DNA of 14,410 nt, from NCBI GenBank assembly GCA_030146505.1, contig JASLCO010000238.1:1-14410 (forward strand), given 5' to 3'. This DNA comes from Moraxellaceae bacterium (GTDB lineage: Bacteria; Pseudomonadota; Gammaproteobacteria; Pseudomonadales; Moraxellaceae). A model generated the notes under the pieces. The model ran no database searches. It was given only the letters and a program-made list of their open reading frames with translations, and was not told the DNA's origin. Shown here piece after piece: positions 1 to 5,848 of this stretch. Made by a program: the position numbers and the translations under genes. The stretch's first letter is position 1, and the number at the start of each line of letters is the position of its first letter.

Positions 1-344
1 CCATGATCGTCTGCGGCGACTGGAACATCGCGCACAAGGAAATCGACCTCAAGAACTGGAAGGGCAACCTCAAGAATTCCGGCTTCCTGCCGCACGAGCG
101 CGCCTGGCTGACCGAGCTTTTCGACGAAGCCGGCTGGGTGGATGCCTTCCGCGTGGTGAACCCGGAGGCCGAGCAATACACCTGGTGGAGCAATCGCGGC
201 CAGGCTTATGCCAAGAACGTGGGGTGGCGCATCGACTACCACATCGTCACGCCTGACCTGAAAGACAAGATAAAAGGCACCAGCATCTACAAGGGCGAGA
301 AGTTTTCCGACCATGCACCGCTGATTCTGGATTACAGCCTTTAA
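1..344 (+). CDS. xthA: Exodeoxyribonuclease III (AP endonuclease), 3' part
   Basis: This is the C-terminal part, about 113 residues, of an exonuclease III-family AP endonuclease. The family cleaves DNA 5' of abasic sites and degrades duplex DNA 3' to 5' in base-excision repair. Positions 1-2 finish a codon begun outside the window, and the ATG at 3 is internal because the reading frame is open to the edge. Visible motifs, counting that Met as 1, are GDWN (5-8, metal/phosphate site), the WWSNRGQAYAKNVGWRIDYH block (around 61-80, DNA-binding loop and WRIDY motif) and the catalytic SDHAP (102-106). Full-length members are about 255 residues, so roughly the first 140, including the metal-binding Glu and the active-site Tyr, lie upstream. 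The sequence resembles betaproteobacterial/neisserial enzymes. Confidence in the family is high; the gene symbol follows from it. Confidence 0.95.
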   Translation, partial: MIVCGDWNIAHKEIDLKNWKGNLKNSGFLPHERAWLTELFDEAGWVDAFRVVNPEAEQYTWWSNRGQAYAKNVGWRIDYHIVTPDLKDKIKGTSIYKGEKFSDHAPLILDYSL

Positions 345-371
345 TTGTCTGCCAGCCCTTCATTCTTTCTC

Positions 372-504
372 CCTTTGGGACATTGTGCCCCTTGAGGGTA
401 GAGAGCAGGGTGAGGGGCAATTTTCTATATTCAAAGTCGCCACCACTTTAAGGTCCGGCCCTTACCCCCACCCTCTACCCTCAAGGGGCACAATGTCCCA
501 AAGG
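372..504. repeat. 32-bp perfect inverted repeat with 69-bp spacer
   Basis: The arms are 372-403 and 473-504 and are exact reverse complements over 32 bases; the spacer is 404-472. Beyond the arms similarity continues loosely, with purine-rich GGGTGAGGGG-like sequence on one side and pyrimidine-rich sequence on the other. The element fills most of the gap between the exonuclease gene and the methyltransferase gene. Its right arm ends 6 bases before the GGAG (511-514) that acts as the ribosome binding site of the next gene. It could be a small non-autonomous repeat (BIME- or MITE-like) or, as RNA, a long hairpin ending exonuclease transcription. No T-run follows, so it is not a classical intrinsic terminator. 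Confidence 0.85.
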
Positions 505-523
505 AGAGGGGGAGAAACCAGAA

Positions 524-1135
524 ATGACTGAAAAAAAATTCACTGCCCCCGATGCCGCCACCGTCAAACGCTGGCGCGAGGACATTGTGTTCACGGAAAG
601 CGTGCGCGGCTGCGAATTCAATTTCCACACCACCTGGGGAATTTTCTCCCCGCGCAGCATTGATGAAGGCTCGCGTCTCTTGCTGGACCATCTGGAGATA
701 AATGCCTCGGATGATTGCCTGGATGTGGGCTGCGGTTACGGCGTATTGGGCATGACGCTGGCAAAGCTGGCGCCGCAAGGGAAATCGGTCATGGTGGACA
801 AGGATTTCGTGGCCGTGGATTACACGAAGAGGAATTGCGAGCGCAACAAGCTGGCGAATACGGAAGTCTTTCTCAGCAATGGCTTCAACCAGATTCCCAA
901 GGACTACAAATTCGATCTCATCGTCTCCAATCTGCCAGCCAAGGTCGGTAACGAGCAGCACTATCTTTATCTTTTCGATGCCTATGACAGGCTCAAGCCC
1001 GGTGGCCGCTTCGTGGTGGTGACCATCAACGGTCTGCGCGAATTCATCGCCCGCACCTTCAAGGAAGTCTTCGGCAATTACGACAAGCTCAAGCAGGGCA
1101 AGACCTATACGGTGGCGCAGGCGATAAAGGATTGA
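524..1135 (+). CDS. Class I SAM-dependent methyltransferase, RsmC-like small domain
   Basis: A 203-residue protein with a Rossmann-fold methyltransferase core of the 'methyltransferase small' (MTS) type, found in RsmC-like enzymes that make N2-methylguanosine in rRNA. An N-terminal segment contains F-SPRSIDEGSRLLL (41-54), typical of the strand and helix before motif I. Motif I is LDVGCGYGVLG (66-76), and the acidic residues after strand 2 are in VDKD (91-94). Motif IV is DLIVSNLPAK (131-140). In m2G enzymes this position usually reads NPP(F/Y), so the catalytic loop departs from consensus and the substrate is uncertain. The start is supported by GGAG at 511-514, 9 bases upstream. At 203 residues it is much shorter than E. 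coli RsmC because it lacks the non-catalytic N-terminal domain. It is probably monocistronic. Methyltransferase assignment is firm; an RNA substrate is inference. Confidence 0.85.
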   Translation: MTEKKFTAPDAATVKRWREDIVFTESVRGCEFNFHTTWGIFSPRSIDEGSRLLLDHLEINASDDCLDVGCGYGVLGMTLAKLAPQGKSVMVDKDFVAVDYTKRNCERNKLANTEVFLSNGFNQIPKDYKFDLIVSNLPAKVGNEQHYLYLFDAYDRLKPGGRFVVVTINGLREFIARTFKEVFGNYDKLKQGKTYTVAQAIKD

Positions 1136-1352
1136 GCATCAGAGGCAAAAAGCCGGTGGCCGCCTGAATTCCTGAAGAGGCCCGTATGCTCACGGTTTTG
1201 CTACACCGGCCGCTTGCAAGCTATTGCCGGTTAACATGGCTAACACCGCGTCACAGCTTCGCAACGAACTGAAAATCACAATGCCCTGCGGCTTTGTTTG
1301 ACTTGATCAGGTGCCGGCAAGGCACTGTTCAATCCGACACAGGAGCAGTCTC

Positions 1353-1742
1353 ATGAAGCTTTCATTTCTTGCACTGGCTGGTGCCCTGGTGGTGGCCATG
1401 CCCGCCATGGCACAGACCTATCCCTCTTCCATTCCGGAAAACAATGCCACCGAAGCGCAGCGTGACCGTCTTGATGACCAGCAGAAGGAGGCACGCAAGG
1501 CCAACAAGGAAGCCACCCGGGATGCCGAAAAAGCCACCAAGGATGCCAAGAGCCATCTGAAGGATCAGCAAAAGGCTGAGGAAAACTATCTGGAAGAAAG
1601 GCATGAGGCGGAGCGTGAAAAAGTGGGCAACAAGGATGTCCGCAAGAACCTCAAAAAAAGCCAGAAGGCCCAGGAAGACTATATGGAGAAAAAGCACGAT
1701 GCTGATCGTGCCAAGCTTGATACGCAAACCCAGCGTTATTGA
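1353..1742 (+). CDS. Small exported charged helical protein with internal repeat
   Basis: I do not recognise a named family. The 129-residue product begins with a clear Sec signal peptide (MKLSFLALAGALVVAMPAMA, cleavage after AMA at about residue 20). The mature ~109 residues are dominated by K, E, D, Q, R and A and are predicted to be almost wholly alpha-helical or coiled-coil. Two units align: residues 69-92 (LKDQQKAEENYLEERHEAER...) and residues 100-123 (LKKSQKAQEDYMEKKHDADR...), a period of 31 residues. There is no cysteine, lipobox or membrane segment after the signal peptide, so it is probably a soluble periplasmic protein. The start is fixed by AGGAG at 1341-1345, 7 bases before ATG; an upstream in-frame start at 1311 would bury the signal peptide. 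A chaperone-like or envelope-stress role is possible but unsupported. Confidence 0.8.
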   Translation: MKLSFLALAGALVVAMPAMAQTYPSSIPENNATEAQRDRLDDQQKEARKANKEATRDAEKATKDAKSHLKDQQKAEENYLEERHEAEREKVGNKDVRKNLKKSQKAQEDYMEKKHDADRAKLDTQTQRY

Positions 1743-1783
1743 GCGCGGTAAAAGAAGGGATTTACATGCATGAGTTCCCCACT

Positions 1784-1819
1784 GAGCCGTCATTCCCGCT
1801 TTCGTAGGAATGACGGCTC
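1784..1819. repeat. Palindromic repeat, 13-bp stem and 10-base loop
   Basis: Arms GAGCCGTCATTCC (1784-1796) and GGAATGACGGCTC (1807-1819) pair perfectly around a 10-base loop. It matches the CGTCATTCCCGC...GCGGGAATGACG-type dispersed repeat seen elsewhere in this window. It sits 42 bases after the stop codon of the exported-protein gene. It may also serve as a factor-dependent transcription end or RNA-stabilising 3' hairpin, since no U-run follows. Confidence 0.8.
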
Positions 1820-1916
1820 CAGGGCCCAGGGCAGTTGATTATGTAAAGTCCTGAAATTAAGGGCGGCTTCCAGGCCGCCATTTCCTTGCGGGCTATATAC
1901 ATAAAAACCCAATACC

Positions 1917-1939
1917 CATCATTTCCGCGAAAGCGGGAC
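1917..1939. repeat. Degenerate CATTCCCGCGAAAGCGGGA repeat
   Basis: The sequence CATTTCCGCGAAAGCGGGAC lies within this interval and resembles one half and the centre of the dispersed palindrome. Only a short CCGC-GAAA-GCGG stem remains. It is called by similarity to the better copies at 7376-7407 and 12498-12538. Confidence 0.55.
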
Positions 1940-2018
1940 AAAAGCACGAAGTGCGTTGAACAGCTGAGGCTAAGCGCAGCGAATAATCTCTCTGTTTAAA
2001 GCTCTGCTAAGCATTCTG

Positions 2019-2044
2019 GGATTCCCGCTTGCGCGTGAATGACG
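2019..2044. repeat. Degenerate GGATTCCCGCTT...GAATGACG repeat
   Basis: The interval begins GGATTCCCGCTTGCGCG and ends TGAATGACG, matching the inverse orientation of the same dispersed palindromic family (GGATTCCCGC-loop-GCGGGAATGACG) with a few mismatches in the right arm. Confidence 0.6.
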
Positions 2045-2214
2045 CTGTATCAAAGGTGCGCGTTTTTTTTAAATATATAGCTACGATTTTTTACCACGGA
2101 AATCCGCATTCCCTCATTTCCACGACCAGCCGGCTTCATCGGGAGGCCATGGCCTGGAGCCGGTTCACGGCAAGATTTTCTGCACTGCGTGGATTCGCCG
2201 CTGTGCTTGCCGGG

Positions 2215-3024
2215 CTATGCAGCTTGTTTGCGGCGCACGAGCAGCCCGGCAATGAAAACGGCAATGGGGCGAGGACAAAAGCGCAGCAGGAAGGGCAGGG
2301 GCTTGTTGAAAATACCGGGCACGATGACGGCCCTGCCGTTGCGCAGGGCCTGTAGGGCGCTGGCGGCCACGGTATCCGGCGAATTCATGATGCGCTTGGA
2401 AAAAGTACCGTTGTTGCCGGCTACATCGTGGAAGGCGGTGCGCGTCGAGCCGGGACAGACGGCGGTCACGCGGACGCCGTGTTTTCTTTCTTCCCGGGCC
2501 AGTGCTTCGCTGAAGCTGAGCACGAAGGACTTGCTGGCGGCATAGACCGCGAAACGCGGGCAGGCCTGGAAGCCGAGTATGGACGCCACGTTCAGGATGC
2601 GGCCGCGTTGGCGCTCGTGCATGGCAGGCAGCACGGCGTGGCAGAGCTCGGTCAGCGTGACCATGTTCAATTGCATCATGGCCCGGGTGCGATCCAGCGG
2701 CGCCGTGGCAAAGGGCGTATTGATGCCGAAGCCGGCATTGTTGATGAGGGTGTCGGCGCTCAGGCCGCGCCCGGCCAGCTCTTTGAGGAGGGTGGGTGCC
2801 GCGCCGGGTTTTTCCAGGTCCAGCGTGATCACCTCCACGCGCAGGCTGTGGGCCTTGCGCAATTCGTCGGCCAGTGCCGTGAGCTTTTCGCTACGGCGTG
2901 CCACCAGTACCAGGGTTTGTCTTTCTTCGGAGGCCAGACGCCGGGCCAGGGCTTCACCGATGCCGCTGGAGGCGCCGGTGATGACGGTGGCAAGGTGGAA
3001 ATGATGGGATGAAGCGTGGGACAT
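2215..3024 (-). CDS. Short-chain dehydrogenase/reductase, DltE-like (SDR copy 1)
   Basis: A 269-residue classical SDR, an NAD(P)-dependent oxidoreductase of the COG0300/DltE-like group; the substrate cannot be read from sequence. The cofactor motif TGASSGIG is at 16-23. ARR at 42-44 after the second strand suggests NADP(H) preference. NNAG is at 95-98, and the catalytic tetrad is N120, S148, Y161 and K165 (YAASK), with the PG motif following in AVCPG. The C-terminal 40 residues are hydrophobic and basic (KPLPFLLRF...AGLLVRRK), as often in this group, hinting at membrane association. The start is supported by AGGAGG (3030-3035 on the complement) 5 bases upstream. It is a tandem paralogue of the gene at 3184-3984, about 70% identical without gaps by eye. 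It has its own promoter and operator at 3067-3102. Confidence 0.9.
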   Translation of the reverse strand: MSHASSHHFHLATVITGASSGIGEALARRLASEERQTLVLVARRSEKLTALADELRKAHSLRVEVITLDLEKPGAAPTLLKELAGRGLSADTLINNAGFGINTPFATAPLDRTRAMMQLNMVTLTELCHAVLPAMHERQRGRILNVASILGFQACPRFAVYAASKSFVLSFSEALAREERKHGVRVTAVCPGSTRTAFHDVAGNNGTFSKRIMNSPDTVAASALQALRNGRAVIVPGIFNKPLPFLLRFCPRPIAVFIAGLLVRRKQAA

Positions 3025-3066
3025 GCCGGCCTCCTGGCGCCGTGGAGATGCTCCTTGAGGGCGCGC

Positions 3067-3095
3067 ACGGTATTGGCTTATTTGACATTTGTCAA
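3067..3095 (-). promoter_or_regulatory. Promoter of SDR copy 1 (TTGACA-N17-TACCGT)
   Basis: On the minus strand a perfect -35 box TTGACA (complement of 3090-3095) is followed after exactly 17 bases by TACCGT (complement of 3067-3072). The SDR copy 2 promoter has the same two hexamers and the same spacer length, which supports both. Transcription would start near 3060, giving a leader of about 36 bases with the AGGAGG site. Confidence 0.7.
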
Positions 3096-3102
3096 ATAAG
3101 CC
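3075..3102. promoter_or_regulatory. 28-bp perfect palindrome, likely operator of SDR copy 1
   Basis: Arms GGCTTATTTGACA (3075-3087) and TGTCAAATAAGCC (3090-3102) are exact reverse complements around a 2-base centre. The palindrome covers the -35 hexamer and most of the spacer, where a repressor dimer would block RNA polymerase. The size and symmetry suit a TetR-type regulator, but no regulator gene is in the window, so the protein is unknown. Confidence 0.75.
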
Positions 3103-3183
3103 GGATTGGCCGGGGTGTTTGCTCTTGGCTCCATTACTGGAGCCGCGAAGCCCAGGGTGATGCCGTGCTTCCTGCTGTCCGGT

Positions 3184-3984
3184 TCAGGCATTTTTCTCGC
3201 GCTGTACCAGGATGCCGGCGACAACGGTGGCGAGTCCGCGTGGCACGAGGCGCAGGAAGAAGGGCAGGGGTTTGTTGAGCAGGCCGGTCACGATGACGGC
3301 TTTGCCGGCATTGAGCGCATTGAGGGCGCTGGCAGCCACGGTTTCCGGCGAATCCATGATTTTTTCCACGAAGGTGCCATGGTTGCCGGCCACGTCATGG
3401 AAGGCCGTGTTGGTGGCGCCGGGGCAGACGGCCGTCACCAGAATGCCGTTCTTGCGTTCTTCCACGGCCAGCGCCTCGGTGAAATTCAGCACGAAGGCCT
3501 TGGTGGCGGCGTAGACGGCAAAGCGCGGGCAGGCCTGGAAGCCGGCGACGGAGGCGATATTCATGATGCGGCCCTGATGGCGTGCCCGCATGCCCGGCAG
3601 CACGGCGTGGCAGAGTTCCGTGAGCGCCACCATGTTGAGCTGCATCATGCCCTGTATGCGTGCCAGCGGCATGTCGGCAAAGGGATCGTTGAGGCCGAAG
3701 CCGGCATTGTTGACGAGGGTGTCGATGGCGAGGCCGCGTGCGGCCACCTCATCCACCAGCGTCTTTGCCGCGCCGGGTTTTTCCAGGTCCAGCGCGATCA
3801 CCTCCACGCGCAGGCCATGGGTTTCCTGCAGTTCATCGGCCAGTGCCGCGAGTTTCCCGGCGCGCCGCGCCACCAGTACCAGGGCCTGTTTTTCCTCGGC
3901 GGCCAGGCGGCGGGCCAGGGCTTCGCCGATGCCGCCGGAGGCGCCGGTGATGACGGTGGCGAGAAGGGAGGGGGATGCAGTCAT
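3184..3984 (-). CDS. Short-chain dehydrogenase/reductase, DltE-like (SDR copy 2)
   Basis: A 266-residue classical SDR and the closest relative of the neighbouring copy; the alignment needs no gap over about 259 residues. Motifs are TGASGGIG (13-20), ARR after strand 2 (NADP(H) type), NNAG (92-95), and the tetrad N117, S145, Y158, K162 (YAATK), then AVCPG. The C-terminus is again hydrophobic and basic. Two starts are possible. The ATG at 3984 has GAGGAGA (complement of 3991-3997) 6 bases upstream and aligns best with copy 1. The in-frame ATG at 4008 has AAGGAG (complement of 4014-4019) 5 bases upstream and would add MRHLRRTT. I prefer 3984. Many DNA blocks are identical to copy 1, so the pair arose by tandem duplication and has diverged. 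Substrate unknown. Confidence 0.9.
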   Translation of the reverse strand: MTASPSLLATVITGASGGIGEALARRLAAEEKQALVLVARRAGKLAALADELQETHGLRVEVIALDLEKPGAAKTLVDEVAARGLAIDTLVNNAGFGLNDPFADMPLARIQGMMQLNMVALTELCHAVLPGMRARHQGRIMNIASVAGFQACPRFAVYAATKAFVLNFTEALAVEERKNGILVTAVCPGATNTAFHDVAGNHGTFVEKIMDSPETVAASALNALNAGKAVIVTGLLNKPLPFFLRLVPRGLATVVAGILVQREKNA

Positions 3985-4065
3985 GGTGGTTCTCCTCAGG
4001 TGGCGCATAGGGGCTCCTTCCTGCGCAGGGGCTGGAAGAAGGGGCCGGGCTTTTCGTCGGAAGAC

Positions 4066-4094
4066 ACGGTATTTGACACTTCGATACTTGTCAA
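4066..4094 (-). promoter_or_regulatory. Promoter of SDR copy 2 (TTGACA-N17-TACCGT)
   Basis: On the minus strand TTGACA (complement of 4089-4094) is followed after 17 bases by TACCGT (complement of 4066-4071), the same elements and spacing as for SDR copy 1. The start point would be near 4059, leaving a leader of about 75 bases to the preferred ATG or 51 to the upstream one. Confidence 0.7.
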
Positions 4095-4095
4095 A
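4072..4095. promoter_or_regulatory. Inverted half-sites TTTGACA-N10-TGTCAAA, likely operator
   Basis: TTTGACA (4072-4078) and TGTCAAA (4089-4095) are the same half-sites as in the 3075-3102 palindrome, but separated by 10 rather than 2 bases. The site lies across the SDR copy 2 promoter. It also overlaps a possible plus-strand promoter for the reductase-like gene at 4161, so one regulator could control both directions. The spacing difference is unexplained. Confidence 0.6.
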
Positions 4096-4102
4096 CTATC
4101 AA
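4073..4102 (+). promoter_or_regulatory. Possible promoter of the ketopantoate-reductase-like gene
   Basis: TTGACA (4073-4078), N18, then TATCAA (4097-4102, 4 of 6 to TATAAT) on the plus strand. The predicted start near 4109 leaves a leader of about 50 bases before 4161. It overlaps the inverted half-sites of the divergent SDR promoter. Confidence 0.45.
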
Positions 4103-4160
4103 CGTCTCTTGCTAGCATGGGCACACCTCGCCGGACCGGGCGAAAACACGACAGGACAGG

Positions 4161-5117
4161 ATGATGAACATGCGGATTCTCCTCATAGGCGCGGGAGCGG
4201 TGGGACAGGTCTACGGCCGTCATCTGGCGGCGGCTGGCCATGAGGTCAGCTTTTTCGTGAAACCGGCGCATCGGGTGGCGCTGGAGGCTGGCATGCCTTT
4301 GCATCGCCTGGGACATCTGCGCACCCGTCACGAAGTCTGGCAGGGCTATCAGCTGGTCACGGAGCCGGATCACGTGGCGGCATGTGCCTGGGACCAGATA
4401 TGGATATGCACTTCCTCCGATGCCCTGCGTTCGCCACTCATGCGCGACGTACTGGCGCGTGCCGGCAAGGCAACGGTGGTCTGTCTGCAGCCGGGGCCGG
4501 AGGACGCGGCGCTGGTGCGTGAACAGCTCGCCGATCCGGCGCAACTGGTGCAGGGTCTCATCACCTTCATCAGTTACCAGTCGCCATTACCGGGTAAAGA
4601 TGATCCGGCTGGCATCGCCTTTTACCTGCCGCCGCTGACGCCCGCGATCTTCAGTGGCGAAAAGGCAAGGCTTGAACCTGTGGTGCAGGCCTTGTGCGAC
4701 GGCGGCATGCGTGCACGCGCGGTGCAGGACCTGCATGTGGCCGCCGGTGGTGGCGATGGCCTGCTGATTCCGCTGGTGGCGGCGCTGGAGCTGCACGACT
4801 GGAAGCTTTCCGGCTTTGCCGGCAGCGCGGCGTTTGCGCTGGGCCGCGATGCCGCGCAGGAGACGCTTACCATCCTGGCGCGTGAGCAGGGCGCCCGTGT
4901 CGGTCTCACGCGCACGGTGCTCAATCCCCTGTTGAGCCGTGGCCTGCTGAAAGTGGCGCCGCATGTGCTGCCTTTACCGCTGGAAGATTATCTGCACTAC
5001 CACTTTTCCAAGGTGGGCGTGCAGACGCGGCAGATGCTGGAAACCTATGCCGCCATCGGCACGCGCCATGGCTTGCCGGTGGCCCGGCTGCACGAGCTGC
5101 GCCGCCGTCTGTCCTGA
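4161..5117 (+). CDS. Ketopantoate reductase (ApbA/PanE)-fold protein
   Basis: A 318-residue protein with an N-terminal Rossmann domain of the ApbA/PanE type: RILLIGAGAVGQVYG, with the GxGxxG at 10-15 binding NAD(P)H. A mostly helical C-terminal domain includes LHYHFSKVGVQTRQML and HGLPV near the end. It differs from true 2-dehydropantoate 2-reductase. The usual catalytic Lys/Asn region between the domains reads HVAAGGGDGLLIPL, and the C-terminal Thr-Glu substrate motif is replaced by QTRQM. A role in pantothenate synthesis is therefore doubtful; it may reduce another 2-oxo acid or be a non-catalytic homologue. Start choice is open: ATGs lie at 4161, 4164 and 4170, and AGGA at 4153-4156 is best spaced for 4164. 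It is divergent from the SDR genes and shares their intergenic operator. Fold confidence is high, function low. Confidence 0.8.
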   Translation: MMNMRILLIGAGAVGQVYGRHLAAAGHEVSFFVKPAHRVALEAGMPLHRLGHLRTRHEVWQGYQLVTEPDHVAACAWDQIWICTSSDALRSPLMRDVLARAGKATVVCLQPGPEDAALVREQLADPAQLVQGLITFISYQSPLPGKDDPAGIAFYLPPLTPAIFSGEKARLEPVVQALCDGGMRARAVQDLHVAAGGGDGLLIPLVAALELHDWKLSGFAGSAAFALGRDAAQETLTILAREQGARVGLTRTVLNPLLSRGLLKVAPHVLPLPLEDYLHYHFSKVGVQTRQMLETYAAIGTRHGLPVARLHELRRRLS

Positions 5118-5169
5118 TTGCAACAGGGCCGCCCTTGTGTTGCTGCAGGGTGGCCACAATACTGCCGGC

Positions 5170-5739
5170 ATGACTCTGGAAAACGCGAATTTCACGCATC
5201 AGTGCCTTATCGCCATGCCGGCCATGGCGGACCCGCGTTTTGCGCACACGCTCACCTACATCATCAAGCACGACGAGGACGGTGCTGTCGGTCTGGTCGT
5301 GAACAAGCCCTTGCAACTCCCTCTCACCAAGCTGCTTTCGGAAATCAGCACCAATCTCGTGGCGCCCCTGCGTCATCCGCAGCAGCCCGTGCTGTTTGGC
5401 GGACCGGTAAACACGCAGATGGGTTTCGTGCTGCATCGCGAGGAAGGCAGCTGGAACAGCACGCTGCCCATACTCGACGGCATTTGCGTGACCAGCTCGC
5501 GTGACATTCTCGATGCCATCGCGCAAGGCGGCGGCCCTGATGATTACATCGTGGTACTGGGCTATGCCGGCTGGAGTGCCGGCCAGCTGGAACAGGAAAT
5601 GGCCGCCAATGCCTGGCTGAATTGTCCGGTGGATGCCGATCTTTTGTTCACCATTCCCTATGAGGCGCGCTGGCAGGCGGGCATCAAGAAGCTGGGGATT
5701 GATCCGGCTTTTCTTTCGGCCGATGCGGGGCATGCCTGA
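5170..5739 (+). CDS. yqgE: YqgE/AlgH family protein (UPF0301)
   Basis: A 189-residue member of the YqgE/AlgH (UPF0301) family, whose usual length is about 185-190. Family signatures are visible: an N-terminal LIAMPAM-DPRF block (13-23), YIIKHDEDGAVGLVVNKPL, LFGGPV, the central VTSSRDIL, LGYAGWSAGQLEQE and the C-terminal ADLLFTIPYEARW. The biochemical role is not settled; it was linked genetically to alginate regulation in Pseudomonas (algH). It is typically encoded directly upstream of ruvX, as here. The ATG at 5170 matches the family N-terminus. Longer in-frame extensions overlap the preceding gene and are not credible. There is no strong Shine-Dalgarno; CACAAT at 5155-5160 could be a -10 element, but no good -35 sits above it. 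It starts 52 bases after the reductase-like gene ends and may be read through from it. Confidence 0.92.
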   Translation: MTLENANFTHQCLIAMPAMADPRFAHTLTYIIKHDEDGAVGLVVNKPLQLPLTKLLSEISTNLVAPLRHPQQPVLFGGPVNTQMGFVLHREEGSWNSTLPILDGICVTSSRDILDAIAQGGGPDDYIVVLGYAGWSAGQLEQEMAANAWLNCPVDADLLFTIPYEARWQAGIKKLGIDPAFLSADAGHA

Positions 5740-5774
5740 TGACGTGAAAGACAGGGGTCTCCGATAAAAAAACC

Positions 5775-5800
5775 TTGTCGGGCTGAAGCCCGGCCTACAA
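5775..5800. repeat. Intergenic palindrome TTGTCGGGCTGAAGCCCGG...
   Basis: The sequence holds a CGGGC-TGAA-GCCCG hairpin inside flanking TTGT/ACAA. It matches the widespread GTAGG(C/T)CGGGCTTCAGCCCGACA type of proteobacterial intergenic repeat. It lies between yqgE and ruvX and is preceded by a seven-A run (5766-5772). On the minus strand this would be a short hairpin with a T-run nearby, but no minus-strand gene needs a terminator here. Confidence 0.7.
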
Positions 5801-5811
5801 CCTTGCACCGG

Positions 5812-5841
5812 TTCACGGTTCACATTGCAAGGCCCTACAAT
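5812..5841 (+). promoter_or_regulatory. Promoter of ruvX, near-leaderless
   Basis: TACAAT (5836-5841, 5 of 6 to TATAAT) lies just 7 bases before the ruvX ATG at 5849. TTCACG (5812-5817, 4 of 6 to TTGACA) sits 18 bases upstream. A start point 7-8 bases after the -10 box would fall on or beside the initiation codon, giving a leaderless or near-leaderless mRNA. This fits the absence of a Shine-Dalgarno sequence. Confidence 0.5.
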
Positions 5842-5848
5842 CCGCCGC

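Larger units (their letters stand above)
1743..2214. other. 472-bp gene-free region with palindromic repeats
   Basis: No convincing gene on either strand. The stretch contains three copies of a short palindromic repeat family (annotated separately at 1784-1819, 1917-1939 and 2019-2044), AT-richer patches such as the T/A-run around 2064-2080, and no strong promoter or T-tailed hairpin. Short open frames here, including the 5' portion of a plus-strand frame from 2029, lack ribosome binding sites and show no protein motifs. It lies between the convergent 3' ends of the exported-protein gene and the first dehydrogenase gene, so a bidirectional terminator would be expected; the hairpin at 1784-1819 is the only candidate. 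Confidence 0.7.

Noticed and set aside
1298..1326. TTGACT as -35 box of the exported-protein gene
   Set aside because: The hexamer is good (5 of 6), but there is no acceptable -10 at 16-18 bases downstream.
3106..4164. 352-codon plus-strand open frame opposite SDR copy 2
   Set aside because: Antisense shadow of a convincing SDR gene with all catalytic motifs; the translation is Gly/Ala/His-rich and the frame runs through the promoter region.
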